A stretch of 54,524 nt of DNA from Prochlorococcus marinus str. MIT 9302 (GTDB lineage: Bacteria; Cyanobacteriota; Cyanobacteriia; PCC-6307; Cyanobiaceae). The position numbers and the translations under genes were made by a program. Position 1 is the stretch's first letter, and every line of letters starts with the position of its first letter. The notes beneath the pieces are model-generated. The model did no database searches. It saw only the letters and a list, made by a program, of their open reading frames with translations, and was not told the DNA's origin. This document shows, in pieces, positions 14,677 to 21,323 of this stretch. The stretch covers positions 1 to 54,524 of the forward strand of contig NZ_JNAM01000001.1 of NCBI RefSeq assembly GCF_000759975.1, read 5' to 3'.

Positions 14677-14693
14677 TAATCTAAAGATTCGGT

Positions 14694-15128
14694 ATGATCA
14701 AAAATACGGGACAAAAAAAGATTTCGGAAACAATGGTAACTAAGCCTGACATTACCAAAAGACAAGAGCAACTTCTTGAAGAACTTAATAAATGTGATGA
14801 TGAACTGAGCGGTCAAGAGTTGCATAGACAATTGATTGAAAGCGAAAAAGCTATGGGACTGACAACTGTTTACAGGAATCTTCAAGTTCTTATAAAGCAT
14901 GGTTTAATACGTTCAAGACATCTCCCAACTGGAGAGGTTCTTTACACTCCCGTAGATAGAGACATTCATCATTTGACCTGTGTTCAATGTGGTGAGACAT
15001 CAAAAATGGAAGGATGTCCGGTAAAAGATATTCATACACCCAAAACAAATCCAAAGAAATTCCAATTGTTGTTTCATACCCTCGAATATTTCGGACTTTG
15101 CCAGAACTGCTATCAAGCACAAAGTTAA
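14694..15128 (+). CDS. zur: Fur-family zinc regulator Zur
   Basis: The 144-residue protein has a winged helix with the DNA-reading stretch MGLTTVYRNLQVLIKHGLI, a dimerisation domain opening HHLTCVQCG and a second Cys pair GLCQNCYQ. These give the structural Cys4 zinc site of the Fur superfamily. Context with znuABC and a CobW GTPase marks it as the zinc sensor Zur rather than Fur. With zinc bound it would repress the transporter genes. Start at 14694 is the first ATG; an ATG at 14733 (MVTKPDITKRQEQLL) is also plausible. The gene sits antisense between znuB and znuC. Confidence 0.88.
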   Translation: MIKNTGQKKISETMVTKPDITKRQEQLLEELNKCDDELSGQELHRQLIESEKAMGLTTVYRNLQVLIKHGLIRSRHLPTGEVLYTPVDRDIHHLTCVQCGETSKMEGCPVKDIHTPKTNPKKFQLLFHTLEYFGLCQNCYQAQS

Positions 15129-15142
15129 AACTAAATATTTTT

Positions 15143-15913
15143 TTAATCACAACAATTATTATCCTCAATTGAGCTGATATTTATATCCTCTAATTTATCT
15201 TTTATAGAATCAGGGCTTCCAGAGGCCAATACAGCTTTATCCAAAACAATAACTTGATCATAACTATTTAACGAGGTACCCCAATCATGACTGCTTACCA
15301 ATAAAGAAAGACCAGCATCAGCAAGTTGACGAACAATTTTTAGAAAATCCTCCTTTGCAGGTGGATCTAAAGCTGCACAAGGTTCATCAAGAAGGTAAAT
15401 TTTAGCTGGAGACATTAATGTTTTGGCTAATAAAGCTCTTTGTTGTTGTCCACCGGATAAAGAATCAAGCCTTCTGTTAGCAATATTTGCAATGCCGACT
15501 CTTTGCATTGTGGCCTCCAATTCACAGCATTTATTAATCCATGCATTAGGGTTGGCAAGAAGAGCTTTTATTTGAAAAGGACTACTTCTTTTTGATTTTG
15601 AGTAATTTATTTGTCCTAATGAAACTAGTTTTTCTACAGTTATTGGAAATTTCCAATTCATTGAGCTTCTTTGTGGCATGAGTGCCACCTGAGATCTTTG
15701 TCTAATTAACTTCTCCCCGTCAATTGTTATTTGGCCATTATCAGGAATACATTGTCCCTGCAATAATCTTAAAAGAGTAGATTTGCCAGCTCCGTTTGGT
15801 CCGACTAGAGCAGTCAATGTACCTGGTTCAACTGTCACGGAAACTTTACTTATAGCCGGGCTTACATTTTTCGCATACGAATAAGATAAATTTTCTGCTA
15901 CGAGTAGTGACAT
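15143..15913 (-). CDS. znuC: zinc ABC transporter ATPase ZnuC
   Basis: The 256-residue protein has Walker A at residues 38-46 (GPNGAGKST), a Q-loop near MPQRSS, the signature LSGGQQQRALLAKTL, Walker B KIYLLDEPCAALDPP and a switch His in SSHDWG. It powers zinc import by ZnuB and ZnuA. The C-terminus carries a Cys pair (NNCCD) that could bind metal. It is divergent from znuA across a 128-bp region holding a Zur-type palindrome. Downstream on the same strand, after the antisense zur gene, lies znuB. Confidence 0.92.
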   Translation of the reverse strand: MSLLVAENLSYSYAKNVSPAISKVSVTVEPGTLTALVGPNGAGKSTLLRLLQGQCIPDNGQITIDGEKLIRQRSQVALMPQRSSMNWKFPITVEKLVSLGQINYSKSKRSSPFQIKALLANPNAWINKCCELEATMQRVGIANIANRRLDSLSGGQQQRALLAKTLMSPAKIYLLDEPCAALDPPAKEDFLKIVRQLADAGLSLLVSSHDWGTSLNSYDQVIVLDKAVLASGSPDSIKDKLEDINISSIEDNNCCD

Positions 15914-16004
15914 TAATGCGTGAACTTACAACCCCATAATATTTTAATTATGGTAAATAATTTACTTTAAGAACATTTTATACCTAAACTTGCATATAAA
16001 TATG

Positions 16005-16021
16005 AAAATGATTATCATTTT
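16005..16021. promoter_or_regulatory. Zur/Fur-type operator upstream of znuA
   Basis: AAAATGAT-t-ATCATTTT is a perfect 17-bp inverted repeat 20 bp upstream of the znuA start. It has the A/T-rich 7-1-7-like shape of Fur-superfamily boxes. Its position would block the znuA promoter and may also control the divergent znuC promoter. The zur gene within the same locus is the natural partner. Confidence 0.8.
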
Positions 16022-16041
16022 AAAATATCTATCATTTTTAT

Positions 16042-17166
16042 ATGTCAATTTTTAAGAGAATTTTTTCAAACTATATATCTCATAAAAAAGTATCTATCCG
16101 AAATTCACTCATCGCTAGTACGGCATTATTCTCAATAAATACAAACGTTGCCTTTGCTGAAAGTAAAAACTATGTAGCAGTTGAGCCTCTAACCTGCGAT
16201 ATCGTTAAATCTATAGCACTCCCTTCGGATGAAGTTACGTGTCTAGTAGACAGAAAACAAGATGTTCATGATTTAAAAATTTCGCCTAAACAGGCAAGAT
16301 TATTAAAAAAGGCAGATAAAGTTTTTACTTTAGGGACAGAAATGACACCCGCAATGAGGAATTGGGTGAAGAAAAATAGCACTGTTGTTTTAGGTGTAAG
16401 CGCAATTGATATTGACGATCATAGTGACCATGATGACCATGATGATCACGATGACCATGGACACTCAGCAAAGAAACATAACGACCATGATGACCACGAT
16501 GACCATGGACACTCAGCAAAGAAACATAACGACCATGATGACCATGATGACCATGATGACCACGACCATCATGATCACGGAGGCGTAGATCCACATGTCT
16601 GGCATGATCCTCATAACATCATCAAGATGAGTGAAGTCGTATCAAAAAGTCTTATAAAAGATGTGCCTGAAAGAAAACTACGTAAAGCTATCTCTAAAAG
16701 ATTCAAAACTGTTGATAAAACACTAGAAGATCTTGATAAATGGATTGTTAAACAAGTATCTACTATCCCTTCTTCAAATCGTGTAATTGTCTCAAAGCAT
16801 AAAGCTATGGATTACTATAGCGATGCATTTGGTTTTAAAACGATAAGTTTATTAGATTTCTTGGGTCATTCATCTAGCCTAAGGCCTCAGAACATATCAA
16901 AAGTTTTAAATGAGTTAAAGGAAGAAAATGTCAAAGTCATATTTAAGGAGCAAGAACCTGCTTCAAAATTAGTCAATAATTTAAGCAAGCAAAGTTCTAT
17001 CCCACTTTCTTCTAATCAAATTTTTGTAGATGGACTAATGATGAAAGGAAACACTATCACTGTGGCAGTTCATAACACATGCACTATCGTCAATGAACTT
17101 GGTGGCTCATGTGATGAGACAACAGGTTTTGATTTAGCAAGTAACTGGGGATCACTTAATCAATAA
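16042..17166 (+). CDS. znuA: zinc ABC transporter substrate-binding protein ZnuA
   Basis: The 374-residue protein has an N-terminal signal region (about residues 1-40, ending near Val-Ala-Phe-Ala-Glu) with a long basic lead. The mature protein shows the cluster A-I fold: early metal-site region DRKQDVHDLKISPKQ, the second ligand block GGVDPHVWHDP, then VIVSKHKAMDYYSDAFG, and a late acidic site. Between the first and second ligand blocks (about residues 125-182) lies a very long His/Asp-rich loop, which in ZnuA proteins delivers or senses zinc. A Zur-type box precedes the gene. Confidence 0.93.
   Translation: MSIFKRIFSNYISHKKVSIRNSLIASTALFSINTNVAFAESKNYVAVEPLTCDIVKSIALPSDEVTCLVDRKQDVHDLKISPKQARLLKKADKVFTLGTEMTPAMRNWVKKNSTVVLGVSAIDIDDHSDHDDHDDHDDHGHSAKKHNDHDDHDDHGHSAKKHNDHDDHDDHDDHDHHDHGGVDPHVWHDPHNIIKMSEVVSKSLIKDVPERKLRKAISKRFKTVDKTLEDLDKWIVKQVSTIPSSNRVIVSKHKAMDYYSDAFGFKTISLLDFLGHSSSLRPQNISKVLNELKEENVKVIFKEQEPASKLVNNLSKQSSIPLSSNQIFVDGLMMKGNTITVAVHNTCTIVNELGGSCDETTGFDLASNWGSLNQ
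16414..16581 (+). repeat. His/Asp-rich repeat region in znuA with 48-bp tandem units
   Basis: About 56 codons consist mostly of HDD and HGH units. A 16-residue unit (HDDHDDHGHSAKKHND) occurs twice in tandem; the marker acactcagca is at 16461 and 16509, giving a 48-bp period. Smaller 9-bp (Asp-His-Asp) repeats flank it. Near identity at DNA level suggests recent expansion, and length polymorphism is likely. Confidence 0.92.
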
Positions 17167-17250
17167 AATTTTATAGATAAAAACGGTTTTCATTTTGATT
17201 TTTTGATTATTATATTGATAGTTAGCATTACATTTTAAAAACAGAGAGAA

Positions 17251-18600
17251 ATGAGTATTAAGGAAAAGGTACCTGTCACCATACTTACTGGATTCTTAGG
17301 ATCAGGGAAGACTACTTTGCTTAATAGAATACTAAGTGAAGAGCATGGTAAACGAATAGCCGTTATCGAAAATGAATACGGTGAAGTTGGTATAGATCAA
17401 GGACTCGTAATAAATGCAGATGAAGAAGTTTTTGAGATGTCAAACGGCTGCATTTGTTGTACTGTTCGCGGTGATTTAATAAGAGTCCTTGGCAACCTTA
17501 TGAAGAGAAGAGATAAGTTTGACTATGTTTTAGTAGAAACGACAGGATTAGCAGATCCAGGCCCAGTCGCTCAGACTTTTTTCATGGATGAAGAGATTAG
17601 TTCTGAATTTACTCTAGATGGAATTGTGACTTTAGTTGATGCTGCTCATATTGATCAGCAACTAGGAAGGAGTGATGAAAGTTCAGAACAAGTGGCATTT
17701 GCAGATGTTCTGGTCCTTAATAAAACTGATTTAGTCTCTGATGATGCACTAGATACTCTTGAATCGAGATTGAGAGATATGAATCGAATGACTCGAATTA
17801 TTCGAGCCGAGAATGCCAAAGTACCAATTGAAACAGTCTTAAATCTAAGTGCATTTGATCTCGATCAGATCCTTAAACGCAGACCAACATTTCTTGAACC
17901 AGAATATCCTTTTGAATGGACAGGTGTTTACGATCTTGATGCAGGTAAATATGAATTAATGATAGAAGAAGGACCAGATCCAGAAATGTCCCTAGTAGCT
18001 CTTTCTAACCAAGGCGAGAGTGAGGAGGAACTTAAAGATGGTGCTGAATCCTCCGTTAGACTTTATGCAGAAAAAGCTAATAGTTTAGATCCTGGAAATA
18101 CTATCCCATATGGAGAACATATAAATCTCAAATTGGAGGAACAAGGAACTAAATCCTTCATCCTGAACATAGAAAAGCCAACAAAAATAGGTTTATTTAC
18201 ACAGCACACTGCTGAAGAATTCAATATGAAAGTCATTAAAAGTGACGAAAATAAAGAGATTTCATTTAATACTGAAAGGTTCTGGCAAGCAGAGCATGAA
18301 CATGATGATGAAGTAGGCTCAATTGCAATAGAGCGTTTTGGAGATGTTGACCCAGAAAAACTAAATACTTGGATGGGAAGACTTCTCTCAGAAAAAGGAG
18401 TGGATATATTCAGAACTAAAGGTTTCATAAGTTACTCAGGTAACCCAAGGCGAATAGTTTTCCAGGGAGTACACATGTTATTCACTGCACAACCTGATAA
18501 AGAATGGGGTAACGAACCTCGTAGAAATCAACTTGTTTTTATCGGTAGAAATCTAAATGAGAAAGAAATGCAAGAAGGCTTTGATAAATGCCTGATATAG
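17251..18600 (+). CDS. cobW: CobW/COG0523 family GTPase, probable zinc metallochaperone
   Basis: The 449-residue protein has Walker A GFLGSGKTT at residues 14-22, the metal-binding GCICC motif at 66-70, and the nucleotide-specificity motif NKTD at 157-160. A CobW C-terminal domain follows, with a His-rich stretch EHEHDDE near residue 350. COG0523 proteins hand metals to target enzymes; next to znuA and zur the likely metal is zinc. The frame overlaps the following WD40 gene by 13 bp, implying translational coupling. The 84-bp upstream region has a degenerate Zur-like stretch (around 17215-17232) that I do not consider convincing. Confidence 0.88.
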   Translation: MSIKEKVPVTILTGFLGSGKTTLLNRILSEEHGKRIAVIENEYGEVGIDQGLVINADEEVFEMSNGCICCTVRGDLIRVLGNLMKRRDKFDYVLVETTGLADPGPVAQTFFMDEEISSEFTLDGIVTLVDAAHIDQQLGRSDESSEQVAFADVLVLNKTDLVSDDALDTLESRLRDMNRMTRIIRAENAKVPIETVLNLSAFDLDQILKRRPTFLEPEYPFEWTGVYDLDAGKYELMIEEGPDPEMSLVALSNQGESEEELKDGAESSVRLYAEKANSLDPGNTIPYGEHINLKLEEQGTKSFILNIEKPTKIGLFTQHTAEEFNMKVIKSDENKEISFNTERFWQAEHEHDDEVGSIAIERFGDVDPEKLNTWMGRLLSEKGVDIFRTKGFISYSGNPRRIVFQGVHMLFTAQPDKEWGNEPRRNQLVFIGRNLNEKEMQEGFDKCLI

Positions 18601-19661
18601 AACCATTTAGCCCAAGAGGCATGTTCCACGAGGGATGGACAGCTGAAGTTAGCGATTATGCCATAGCATGTGGCTGGGCTCTTAAAGGAAAACAATTTAT
18701 TGTTGGCGACGTGGTAGGTGGTATTTTTGCATTCGAAGGAGATACTGGAAAAATTATTTGGGAAAAAGAAAATACTCACTCTGGAGGTCTACTAGCAATG
18801 GCAATTCATCCAGAGGGTGAAATTTTTGCAACATCAGGTCAGGATGGAAATGTTCAAATTTGTAATTGCCATGAGGGTAAAGTTATTAAAACACTTGATA
18901 TTGGCAAAGGTTGGGTAGAACACCTCAAGTGGTCTAATGACGGTTTATTTCTAGCGATAGCTTCCTCAAAAAAAGTATATGTTTTTAATCAAATTGGTGA
19001 AGAGAAATGGATCTCAGAAGACCATTCAAGCACAGTAAGTGCAATAACATGGTCAAATAAAAATGAGCTAGCAACTGCCTGCTATGGAAGAGTGACATTC
19101 TTTGACATAGTTAATAATAAAACGAATCAAAAACTCGAATGGCAAGGATCATTGGTATCTATGGAATTAAGTCCTGATGGAGATATAGTTGCCTGCGGTA
19201 GTCAAGACAATTCAGTTCATTTTTGGAGAAGATCAACAGGAATGGATGCTGAAATGACTGGGTATCCTGGGAAACCTAGTCACCTTTCTTTTGATGACAG
19301 TGGGAAATTACTAGCAACTAGTGGTAGTGAAAGAATTACAGTATGGAGCTTTATAGGAAATGGTCCAGAGGGGACTATGCCAGGAGAACTATGTCACCAT
19401 ACAGAACCCATTTCGAGCCTAGCCTTTTCAAATAAAGGTATGCTTGTAGCCTCAGGATCTAGAGATGGTTCTGTTGTCGCAAGTTTTCTAAAAAAAGACG
19501 GTAATGGAGACCCTGTTGGGGCTGCATTCGCTGGAGATTTAGTAGGGGCAATATCCTGGAGACCTGATGATTGTGCACTTGCAGCAGTTAATGCAAAAGG
19601 TGTTGTAAATGTATGGAAATTTAAAGTTCGTACAAACCTTTTTTCTAAGGGCTTTAAGTAA
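18588..19661 (+). CDS. WD40 repeat protein coupled to the CobW GTPase
   Basis: The 357-residue protein is a beta-propeller with about seven repeats; typical blades contain LAMAIHPEGEIFATSGQDGN, then LSPDGDIVACGSQDNSVHFW and LAFSNKGMLVASGSRDGSV. There is no signal peptide, so it is cytoplasmic. Its start lies inside the last codons of the CobW gene (13-bp overlap), which points to joint synthesis and a joint job in metal delivery. The propeller would serve as a scaffold for the GTPase or its client; that role is inference from arrangement. Confidence 0.85.
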   Translation: MPDIEPFSPRGMFHEGWTAEVSDYAIACGWALKGKQFIVGDVVGGIFAFEGDTGKIIWEKENTHSGGLLAMAIHPEGEIFATSGQDGNVQICNCHEGKVIKTLDIGKGWVEHLKWSNDGLFLAIASSKKVYVFNQIGEEKWISEDHSSTVSAITWSNKNELATACYGRVTFFDIVNNKTNQKLEWQGSLVSMELSPDGDIVACGSQDNSVHFWRRSTGMDAEMTGYPGKPSHLSFDDSGKLLATSGSERITVWSFIGNGPEGTMPGELCHHTEPISSLAFSNKGMLVASGSRDGSVVASFLKKDGNGDPVGAAFAGDLVGAISWRPDDCALAAVNAKGVVNVWKFKVRTNLFSKGFK

Positions 19662-19663
19662 AT

Positions 19664-19834
19664 TAGAAATTTATAAAATTACCAATAGTTAGCTTTTAAA
19701 TGTCTTTCCATACAAATGACTTCACAGTCATTATCTATACCTTTTGGGTGAATATCGCAATATGAGAGACATTGAAAATATTCGTCTATAGGATTAGATT
19801 GATCAGTTTTCCTAAATTCTTTCGAATGATTCAT
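19664..19834 (-). CDS. 56-residue protein with four cysteines, possible metal-binding
   Basis: ATG at 19832-19834, TAA at 19664-19666. The protein is acidic and contains two spaced Cys pairs, C22-x3-C26 and C37-x3-C41 (YFQCLSYCDIHPKG and CEVICMERHL), plus histidines. This is a pattern that could bind zinc or form two disulfides, as in CX3C-CX3C helical hairpins. It is convergent with the WD40 gene (2 bp apart) at the edge of the zinc locus. No family recognised. Confidence 0.6.
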
Positions 19835-20032
19835 AGAAAGAGTTCCTCAATTATTTAAAATTAAGATAATCGAATTAAATATCAAAAGAAATAAGCAAAA
19901 CTTACTAAAAATATCTCAAAAAAATTAACGCGATTGATTACTACTTTCGGACATTTTTAATTAAAAAGCAATGCGTATAAAAACGGATTGTCTTTAGCGA
20001 AATATTTCCCTAATTTTATATTGTTGAGTTCT

Positions 20033-20080
20033 AGGAGGTCTTTCAAAATGATCGATAGCCTGCCTGAAATTTCGGAATAA
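20033..20080 (+). other. possible 10-codon leader ORF with strong Shine-Dalgarno
   Basis: A near-perfect Shine-Dalgarno AGGAGGT (20033-20039) lies 8 bases before an ATG (20048) that opens MIDSLPEISE and stops at TAA 20078-20080. The stop codon falls in the loop of a small hairpin (TTCGG / CCGAA, 20071-20086). Such strong ribosome binding sites are rare in this window. It could be a leader peptide or a chance feature of the structured RNA region. Confidence 0.3.
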
Positions 20081-20124
20081 ACCGAACTAATTTAATTAAC
20101 TGCTCCAATTATTTTTTATTAATG

Positions 20125-20306
20125 TCTAGGCTTCCTTCTTCTGCATCGTATAGGTGCCCTTTAAGAAACAAGCTTAATTCTAGAGTTTTTGCCCCAGTTA
20201 AAGACAATTAGTTAATTTTGGTGAGCATTAGCTTAAAAGAAGTTAGTAACAAGGATCCATGATTTAGGTGCGTTAATAACTTCAGTAAGAAATATAAGTA
20301 AGAGAT
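20125..20306 (+). ncRNA. ssrS: probable 6S RNA
   Basis: A non-coding stretch of about 180 bases on the plus strand ends just before a strong terminator. It contains TTGGTGAGCAT, matching the conserved segment of 6S RNA next to its central bubble. It can fold as a long rod: an outer stem TTCTTCTG with CAG-t-AAGAA, an inner stem AAGCT-t-AAT with ATTAGCTT, and an apical hairpin. 6S RNA binds housekeeping RNA polymerase and is known in Prochlorococcus (also called Yfr7). Ends are approximate. The rest of the 19835-20394 gap holds no other gene apart from the leader ORF noted. Confidence 0.55.
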
Positions 20307-20310
20307 AAAA

Positions 20311-20337
20311 GAGGGCTTAAATTAGCCCTCTTTTTTT
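20311..20337 (+). terminator. strong rho-independent terminator
   Basis: GAGGGCT and AGCCCTC form a perfect 7-bp GC-rich stem with a 6-base loop followed by seven T. It lies directly after the probable 6S RNA and no plus-strand coding gene ends near it. Confidence 0.9.
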
Positions 20338-20394
20338 AATAAGATGACTTTCTTCTAGTTTTATAGATAATGATTAAAACAATTAAATTTAAAA

Positions 20395-20670
20395 ATGGTT
20401 CGATATTATTGCCCATATTGCAATCCTAAATATCAATTTCAAAAACAATCTTCAAAAGGTAATTTGATTTGTGGATTATGCGGAGAGGATCTCGTAAAAA
20501 AACCATATATTAGGTTAAACCAGATAATCGCTTTAGTTGCTGCTTCATCATTACTCCTACCGTTGATATATACTTTTATTTTTTTAATTAAAAATCAAAT
20601 AAATCCTCCTAATAAAAATTATCAAGCGATTAAGAATTATTTGACAATCATCAAAGATAAAATTTCATAA
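20395..20670 (+). CDS. zinc-ribbon membrane protein
   Basis: The 91-residue protein opens with a zinc ribbon: YYCPYCNPKYQF and then LICGLCGEDLV, i.e. two CxxC knuckles 17 residues apart. One transmembrane helix follows (about 46-66) and then a basic tail. Soluble zinc ribbon on one side and a single anchor. No specific family recognised. Confidence 0.7.
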   Translation: MVRYYCPYCNPKYQFQKQSSKGNLICGLCGEDLVKKPYIRLNQIIALVAASSLLLPLIYTFIFLIKNQINPPNKNYQAIKNYLTIIKDKIS

Positions 20671-20694
20671 AACAATTAAAAAATTTACCAGAGG

Positions 20695-20928
20695 TCAACC
20701 TCTACATAGTGATTTATTTAAACAAGAATTTTTACTCTCAATATTTATTTGATCATCAATATTTTTTAATTTGTTTTTCTTACTTATTACTTTAACTTTT
20801 TGCCCACAATGTTCTTTGCAACCACCATTAAATAAATTATGTGCATATAAATTGGAAATATTCGTAAGTAATAAAAGAAAAATTATTTTATAAATCTGAT
20901 AAAAATAAGACTTCATTTTTAATATCAT
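20695..20928 (-). CDS. small secreted Cys-containing protein, unknown
   Basis: The protein has 77 residues, or 73 from the second ATG (20914-20916, MKSYFYQIYKIIF), which gives a more normal signal peptide ending near Leu-Tyr-Ala. The mature part is about 48 residues with four cysteines (GGCKEHCGQKV and NSCLNKSLCRG), probably two disulfides in the periplasm or lumen. No family recognised. Confidence 0.55.
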   Translation of the reverse strand: MILKMKSYFYQIYKIIFLLLLTNISNLYAHNLFNGGCKEHCGQKVKVISKKNKLKNIDDQINIESKNSCLNKSLCRG

Positions 20929-20959
20929 TTCCCCAGAATTAATAAATAAATAATACCTG

Positions 20960-21196
20960 TTAATTCCAAGGAGTGTTTATAAGACCCCAGATATCGAAGA
21001 AGAAAAATAAAACTGCAATAACCACAAGATCCCAAGCTCTTTCCCTAAAAGCCCAAGGAGCAATAAAAACCTCCCCAAGTCCATGAAGTGCCGCTCCAAC
21101 GGGTAAATGATCAAGGACCAGCAAACTATGAGAGAGAATAAAAAGAAAGCTTGCAAAATATCTAAAAAAAACAAATTGCCAATTACCAGAACTCAT
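20960..21196 (-). CDS. small polytopic membrane protein, unknown
   Basis: The 78-residue protein has two to three hydrophobic segments (8-25, 34-48 and 55-70) with conserved-looking His, Trp and Pro residues (LDHLPVGAALHGLGEVFIAP). The ordered pattern looks like a conserved picocyanobacterial membrane protein. No domain named. Confidence 0.55.
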   Translation of the reverse strand: MSSGNWQFVFFRYFASFLFILSHSLLVLDHLPVGAALHGLGEVFIAPWAFRERAWDLVVIAVLFFFFDIWGLINTPWN

Positions 21197-21323
21197 ACTT
21201 TTAGATTTTTAAGAAATATACTTCAATGATCAAAATAATGAAATAGATCAAGTTAAGAGATATTTTTTTTTGTATCTATAAATACGAATTAAGATTCGAA
21301 GCTAAAGTAAAAGTTATAAAACG

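Noticed and set aside
14676-15168. Minus-strand ORFs inside zur
   Set aside because: They overlap the full length of a clear Fur-family gene and show no domain. Antisense transcription is possible, but coding there is not supported.
16325-16594. Minus-strand and other-frame ORFs over the ZnuA His-rich loop
   Set aside because: The low-complexity codons GAC/CAT keep several frames open. The composition (His/Gly/Arg or Met/Thr repeats) is an artefact of the repeat.
17167-17250. A second Zur box before the CobW gene
   Set aside because: Only a degenerate half-match (TGATA...GCATTA) was found, well below the quality of the znuA site. It is not listed as a feature.
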